The notes beneath the pieces were generated by a model. The model was not told where the DNA came from and did no database searches. It saw nothing but the letters and a program-made list of their open reading frames with translations. A stretch of 64,000 nt of DNA from Marinarcus sediminis (lineage in GTDB: Bacteria; Campylobacterota; Campylobacteria; Campylobacterales; Arcobacteraceae): the NCBI RefSeq assembly GCF_048571275.1, contig NZ_CP182357.1, forward strand, positions 496,001 to 560,000, given 5' to 3'. The position numbers were made by a program, and so were the translations under genes. Numbering within the stretch: position 1 is the stretch's first letter; each line of letters opens with the position of its first letter. Below, piece after piece: positions 60,582-64,000 of this stretch.

Positions 60582-61553
60582 ATGAAACTATTATTGACAT
60601 TAGTTACAACATTACTTATCATGACAGGTTGTTCAAACAAACAATATTTTGAACCAGAAGATACACAAAGTTACCATGGAAAAGTTTCAGATTTAAAAGG
60701 AGACATTGAGAGTTTCAATCGAAGTGGTGCAACATTAGACAATCAACAATTTATCTCTCAACAAGGTGTTTCTGATGTTCTTCTTCCTGAAGGATTTGAA
60801 TTTATTAACCGAAGTGATAACTCATTTATTGCAACAAATAACAAAGACAAAGTCTTAATTGATGATAATTTAATTGAAGTAGGAGATGTGGTTGTTGCCG
60901 CAACTATACAAGGCAATACCTTAGCACTGTTGTTCAGTAATAACTCTATTGCCATTTATGACACAGCTTCTGCCAAGTTCGTATTTAAAGAGTATTACAA
61001 AGAATCTGTTGCGAATGATACAAGAATTACCAATCCACTCTTCATGAGTAATCTTATCCTTTTCCCTACCCTTGATGGGAAAGTAATTGTGGTCAGTAAA
61101 GAGGAGAATAAGGTCTTAAAAAACATCGTTGTTGATCCGGGGGAAACATTTAATAATATTATCTTTTTAGATGTTATCAACGACACTTTGATTGCTGCAA
61201 GCAACAATAAAATCATTGCAGTGGGTACAGGAAGTTTAAATATTAAAGATTATGAAATCAGAGATGTCACCACAAATGGGAAAAATATTTTCTTGGCAAC
61301 CATCGATGGGAAACTCATCAAAATGGATGAAAAATTAAATGTTTTAGGCACAAAAAAATATAAATTTGCTAAATTTTATGCTTTGGCATATGGAACATCG
61401 TTGTATGCGTTAGAGTCTCAAGGTTTTATTGTGAATGTGGATGATGATTTTCAAACAGACCGAGTCTATGATTTCTCATTTTCAGAAGATGCCAAAACCA
61501 TTGCCATTAAAGACACCATCTATTTTGGGGATGAATATATAAAAGTTAAGTAG
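60582..61553 (+). CDS. BamB-like lipoprotein with PQQ/WD-type repeats
   Basis: This 323-residue protein has a lipoprotein signal peptide with lipobox LLIMTGC (cysteine at residue 17). The repeated beta-blade pattern that follows (short strands with DNTLALLFSNN, DGKVIVVSKEE, NIFLATIDGKLIKMD) resembles BamB, the outer-membrane assembly lipoprotein. The divergence is high and the repeats are degenerate, so the assignment leans on gene order after the YfgM-like gene (9-bp gap). It ends before the convergent truD. Confidence 0.68.
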   Translation: MKLLLTLVTTLLIMTGCSNKQYFEPEDTQSYHGKVSDLKGDIESFNRSGATLDNQQFISQQGVSDVLLPEGFEFINRSDNSFIATNNKDKVLIDDNLIEVGDVVVAATIQGNTLALLFSNNSIAIYDTASAKFVFKEYYKESVANDTRITNPLFMSNLILFPTLDGKVIVVSKEENKVLKNIVVDPGETFNNIIFLDVINDTLIAASNNKIIAVGTGSLNIKDYEIRDVTTNGKNIFLATIDGKLIKMDEKLNVLGTKKYKFAKFYALAYGTSLYALESQGFIVNVDDDFQTDRVYDFSFSEDAKTIAIKDTIYFGDEYIKVK

Positions 61554-61562
61554 AAAGTCTAC

Positions 61563-62561
61563 TTAACTTCTGAGATATTTGCTTCCAATATTTTCTATTA
61601 ATACCGTGGCATAAGCGCCTTTTGGAAGGGTAAATCGCAACTTACATTTTTGTTCTTCTTTATTGTAGTTCACACTGATATCTCTTGGGAAAACAACGGC
61701 AGCTCTTCGCAAACCTTTCTCTTGAATATATGTATCATCAAACTCTTGTTCTATTTTTCCAGCTTCACCCATGCTTTTAAATACATTTCTTCCAGAGAGA
61801 AGTCCCGTTGGTACAATTTTATGGTTGTCATAATCTGATTGAATCTTTTCTGTAATATTTTTAGGGGTAAAAAACTTTTCATCACTTAATTGCATCATCA
61901 CATCCCCACCTAAAAGATCAAATTTCTCTTTTGACATCAACAATCTTTTTGCCAACCAACGATTAAAAAAATCACTTTGATAGGCAGAAATTAACATTTT
62001 TTCAAGTTTTCTGTCCTTGATTTTCAAATCTCCATAAATGACTTTTTGCGCTTTTTCGAGATTTTCTTTGATATCTTTTCCAAATCTTTGGAATCCAAAA
62101 AAGTTTGGCATGCCCGCTTTAGCAATCTCTTTTAATCTTTTTTCAATGATGCCTACATCCTCTTCTTTAACTTCGTGCAAGTTAATTTCAAACGTGTTGC
62201 CTTTTAAATCACCAATGTTCAATTTTGTTCCATGTAAAAAAGTTTCAACTATTTCAATTTTTCCATGTTTAAATTTTTTTACATCTTTGGCATATTTTTT
62301 TGGGATAGAGAGGTATTGGGTAGTTGTAGCATTTTTATCTTTAAGTCCTGCGTAGCCAATCTCATTTTCGTAAATATTAAACCCCTTAGCGACTTTTTCA
62401 ATCAAATCCCACGTCCCCAAATTCACTTTTTTGATTTTTAATATAATAAAATTTCCTCTGTTAGCAAAAGCAATAGGCTCTTCAACAACAACAAAGTCAT
62501 CTACATTTTGATAAAATTTAAAATCTAAGGGTTTGTATTTTTGTATAAAAATTCTTTTCAT
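61563..62561 (-). CDS. truD: tRNA pseudouridine(13) synthase
   Basis: TruD makes pseudouridine 13 in tRNA-Glu. The 332-residue protein has the catalytic aspartate in EIGYAGLKDKNATTTQYLSI near residue 78, the FFGFQRFGKD motif, and the NRWLAKRLL segment. The start is the ATG at 62561, with a TATAAT -10 box 25 bp upstream. It converges with the BamB-like gene. Confidence 0.95.
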   Translation of the reverse strand: MKRIFIQKYKPLDFKFYQNVDDFVVVEEPIAFANRGNFIILKIKKVNLGTWDLIEKVAKGFNIYENEIGYAGLKDKNATTTQYLSIPKKYAKDVKKFKHGKIEIVETFLHGTKLNIGDLKGNTFEINLHEVKEEDVGIIEKRLKEIAKAGMPNFFGFQRFGKDIKENLEKAQKVIYGDLKIKDRKLEKMLISAYQSDFFNRWLAKRLLMSKEKFDLLGGDVMMQLSDEKFFTPKNITEKIQSDYDNHKIVPTGLLSGRNVFKSMGEAGKIEQEFDDTYIQEKGLRRAAVVFPRDISVNYNKEEQKCKLRFTLPKGAYATVLIENIGSKYLRS

Positions 62562-62585
62562 GATTACTTTCTTTATTTTTTTGAG

Positions 62586-62591
62586 ATTATA
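62586..62591 (-). promoter_or_regulatory. -10 box of the truD promoter
   Basis: A perfect TATAAT on the minus strand, preceded by GGG, stands 25 bp before the truD start. It is just downstream of the terminator of the first small RNA gene, so truD is transcribed independently. Confidence 0.55.
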
Positions 62592-62611
62592 CCCTAATAT
62601 ATTTTAAGGCA

Positions 62612-62711
62612 TAAAAAAAGGCACCTTTTACAAGATGCCTTCTTTAGTTTAAAGGAGGGAGTTCAAAATTCGTCTAGTAGCTGTTCAATAAGCTTCGTAT
62701 GACTTATTGAT
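62612..62711 (-). ncRNA. Predicted small RNA A, with anti-Shine-Dalgarno segment
   Basis: A minus-strand transcript of about 100 nt is predicted from a TATACT -10 box (62718-62723) to an intrinsic terminator. It starts near 62711. Its 5' end forms a perfect 8-bp hairpin (TCAATAAG 62703-62710 with CTTATTGA 62685-62692). A single-stranded region follows, containing ACTCCCTCCTTT (62652-62663), complementary to Shine-Dalgarno sequences. The transcript ends in a 10-bp stem (62618-62627/62632-62641) with a T-run. There is no start codon in it. It is homologous to small RNA B 175 bp upstream. Function inferred: repression of target mRNAs by pairing at ribosome binding sites. Confidence 0.75.
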
Positions 62712-62727
62712 AAAACAAGTATAACCG

Positions 62728-62771
62728 TATTGCGTTAACAATGAAACAATCAATAGTTAATCAATAGTTAA
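62728..62771 (-). promoter_or_regulatory. Four 11-bp-spaced direct repeats upstream of small RNA A (PhoB/OmpR-like box)
   Basis: Reading the minus strand, TTAACT (62771-62766), TTAACT (62760-62755), TTGTTT (62749-62744) and TTAACG (62738-62733) are each separated by 5 bp, an exact 11-bp period. The last ends 9 bp before the -10 box and there is no -35 box. This is the layout of a site where an OmpR/PhoB-family response regulator replaces -35 contact. Confidence 0.65.
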
Positions 62772-62786
62772 TATCTGGAATTCTTT

Positions 62787-62886
62787 CATAAAAAAAGGCA
62801 TCTTATAAAAGATGCCTTTTTAAAAGGAGGAACTGAAAAAATTTTTGTTTAGCTACAGTAAGTTAATTCGCATTTAACTTATTGAT
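62787..62886 (-). ncRNA. Predicted small RNA B, homologue of small RNA A
   Basis: A second minus-strand transcript of about 100 nt has the same plan: TATACT -10 box (62893-62898) and a start near 62886. A 7-bp 5' hairpin with different stem bases (AAGTTAA/TTAACTT, 62860-62880) follows, then a U-rich linker. The anti-Shine-Dalgarno segment is TTCCTCCTTTT (62822-62832), and an 11-bp terminator stem (62794-62804/62809-62819) with T-run ends it. A 24-base block from the -10 region into the 5' end (62877-62900) is identical to 62702-62725 of copy A, while the rest has diverged with structure kept. That pattern suggests selected function rather than fresh duplication. Confidence 0.75.
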
Positions 62887-62902
62887 AAAACAAGTATAAC
62901 AC

Positions 62903-62946
62903 GCAAACATTAACTGTTAACCAATGAACCGTTAACGATTTATTAA
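62903..62946 (-). promoter_or_regulatory. Four 11-bp-spaced direct repeats upstream of small RNA B (PhoB/OmpR-like box)
   Basis: On the minus strand TTAATA (62946-62941), TTAACG (62935-62930), TTGGTT (62924-62919) and TTAATG (62913-62908) lie at an 11-bp period, and the last ends 9 bp before the TATACT box. Number, period and distance equal those of copy A even though spacers differ, so both promoters are probably controlled by the same response regulator. Confidence 0.65.
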
Positions 62947-62948
62947 TA

Positions 62949-63518
62949 TCATTCGTTATTCAAACGGTCATCTTTCCAGTATTTTGTGCCTTGCAGGGTT
63001 GCTTGAATGGCCACCCCATTTTTTGTTATTTTATACAGTTTTACTCCAGGAGCTACCGTAATGGCAGCACTGATAGATCCGCCATGCTCTCCTGCAATAG
63101 CAGCAGCATCGGCTTGTGCATTGGCTTCCCAACCACTGTTAACAAAACGGTTAAAAACTTCTTCATTTTCAAAAAGAAAAACGGCTCGGAAATCTTTTAC
63201 ACCCAAACCAAAACCTGCACCCGCAGATGCCATTTTCATATAGGTATTTTCTCCACTTAAGTTATTGTGTGCTACGCCATAACCACCCTCCGCAGAAAAA
63301 AGAACCACATTTACGCCCACATTACTGAAAACAGCATATCCATAAGCTCTGTCCATATACATTTGGGCTTGAACATCATTTTGCAGAAGTCGGTTGAGTG
63401 TTTCGTCTCTCATTTTAATAATTTCTGCTCGATCTTCTTTGGGAGTATTCCCGTCCCAAAAACCAGAAAATGCAATAATAATCGATAAAAAAAGTATGCT
63501 TTTTAAAAGTTGTTTCAT
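62949..63518 (-). CDS. SYLF (YSC84-like) domain lipid-binding protein
   Basis: This 189-residue exported protein has a signal peptide of about 19 residues (MKQLLKSILFLSIIIAFSG). The SYLF domain shows ALxxAYGYAVFSNVGVNVV-type sequence, GGYGVAHNN, ASAGAGFGLGVKDFRAVFLFE and VNSGWEANAQADAAA. SYLF domains bind phosphoinositides in eukaryotes; in bacteria they are outer-envelope proteins of unclear function. Signal peptide without a clear lipobox cysteine. It lies between mreB and the two small RNA genes, with its own promoter region upstream. Confidence 0.85.
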   Translation of the reverse strand: MKQLLKSILFLSIIIAFSGFWDGNTPKEDRAEIIKMRDETLNRLLQNDVQAQMYMDRAYGYAVFSNVGVNVVLFSAEGGYGVAHNNLSGENTYMKMASAGAGFGLGVKDFRAVFLFENEEVFNRFVNSGWEANAQADAAAIAGEHGGSISAAITVAPGVKLYKITKNGVAIQATLQGTKYWKDDRLNNE

Positions 63519-63607
63519 AAATTATTCCTCATAGTATATCACTATATATGCACATACTATACCATAAACAATAACTTAAAATATTGAGAAATTAAAACAA
63601 AAAATAA

Positions 63608-64000
63608 TTATTCATTAAAGATTAATTTTAAGAGTTTATCGTCATTAATAACGCAGCTTGTTCCTTTAGCAACTGCTAAAAGTGGCTCATCTGAAAGTTC
63701 TACTGGAAGCTTAACGCATTCCGATATGTAAGTGTCAAGCCCTCGAATTAAAGAGCCACCACCGGTTAAAATAATTCCATTATCCACCGCATCAGCTGCT
63801 AAATCGGGAGGCATAATTTCCAATACGTTTTTAATGATATTGATGATTTCTCTTAAAGGCTCTTTAATGGCCAAACGAATACTTTCTGTACTGAGTTCTA
63901 TGGTTGAAAGTAGACCAGAATTTTCACGTCCATTAACTTTCATGGTCAACTCTTCATCAAGTTGTATCGCACTGCCAATGGCTATTTTAATTCTTTCTGC
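63608..64000 (-). CDS. mreB: Rod shape-determining protein MreB (3' part, continues beyond the window)
   Basis: MreB is the actin-like protein that guides cell-wall synthesis and rod shape. Only the last 130 or so residues are present, in one open frame to the window edge. Visible features are AERIKIAIGSAIQL near the edge, the ATPase phosphate-binding loop GIILTGGGSLIRGLDTYISE, and the C-terminal PLLAVAKGTSCVIND. No start can be assigned. The SYLF gene follows on the same strand after about 90 bp. Confidence 0.95.
   Translation of the reverse strand, partial: AERIKIAIGSAIQLDEELTMKVNGRENSGLLSTIELSTESIRLAIKEPLREIINIIKNVLEIMPPDLAADAVDNGIILTGGGSLIRGLDTYISECVKLPVELSDEPLLAVAKGTSCVINDDKLLKLIFNE

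Noticed and set aside
62600..62950. Small protein genes or mobile element repeats in the truD-SYLF gap
   Set aside because: Both copies lack usable start codons (only a 6-codon frame in copy B). The repeat units carry promoters and terminators rather than transposon ends, so RNA genes explain them better.

Overview
The window is low-GC DNA with tightly packed, mostly minus-strand operons. The gene set points to the Campylobacterota (formerly Epsilonproteobacteria), most likely Arcobacteraceae. The evidence is a ccoNOQP cbb3 oxidase operon followed by DUF4006, a MOMP-like porin, the uvrD-truB-ispE-smpB block, an in-frame prfB without a programmed frameshift, short TsaB and DHNA-like proteins, and promoters with clear TATAAT-type -10 boxes and weak -35 boxes. 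I see no insertion sequence, prophage, CRISPR array, tRNA or rRNA. This is core chromosome.

Layout: 1-7748 is one long minus-strand operon, nadA-nadC-DHH phosphoesterase-M23 peptidase-lpxC-tsaB-thrB-ylxR-infB. infB runs off the window and carries two compensating single-base frameshifts. 7840-12072 is on the plus strand (plsY, folB-like, a major porin with a structured leader, a c-type cytochrome, prfB). 12139-20669 is on the minus strand: a second porin, then a cbb3 oxidase operon ccoN-O-Q-P-DUF4006-(30-aa membrane peptide)-TPM protein-fixH-addB. 21016-25202 is uvrD-truB-ispE-smpB. 25324-26220 is a lone LysR regulator. 26249-30307 is trxB-dapB-purF-radical SAM. 30544-33587 is alaS plus a membrane protein. 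33608-37797 holds MscS and two transporters. 37845-39174 is maf, a c-di-GMP-I riboswitch, a 58-aa membrane protein and a tautomerase. 39171-47214 holds a chemoreceptor and lysA-HAD-pheA-hisC-dxs. 47377-51116 is gap-pgk-tpiA-fabI. 51208-52089 is nadD-rsfS. 52109-56443 is a membrane/SH3 protein, plsC, crcB, tatA, argS and a 44-aa peptide. 56493-59875 is ctpA-purC-purS-purQ. 59992-61553 is a YfgM/BamB-like envelope pair. 61563-64000 is truD, two tandem small RNA genes, a SYLF protein and the 3' part of mreB.

The genes are mainly for growth and the cell envelope: NAD synthesis (nadA, nadC, nadD), lipid A and phospholipid (lpxC, plsY, plsC, fabI), isoprenoids (dxs, ispE), amino acids (thrB, dapB, lysA, pheA, hisC), purines (purF, purQ, purS, purC), triose-phase glycolysis/gluconeogenesis, translation and ribosome rescue, and microaerobic respiration.

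The most unusual signals are non-coding. Between truD and the SYLF gene lie two tandem, diverged copies of a roughly 100-nt minus-strand RNA gene. Each has a 5' hairpin, a C/U-rich anti-Shine-Dalgarno segment and an intrinsic terminator. Each is preceded by four TTAAC-like hexamers at an exact 11-bp period ending 9 bp before the -10 box, which is the architecture of a PhoB/OmpR-family activated promoter. The second is a c-di-GMP-I (GEMM) riboswitch at about 38432-38508, upstream of an unannotated 58-aa membrane protein.
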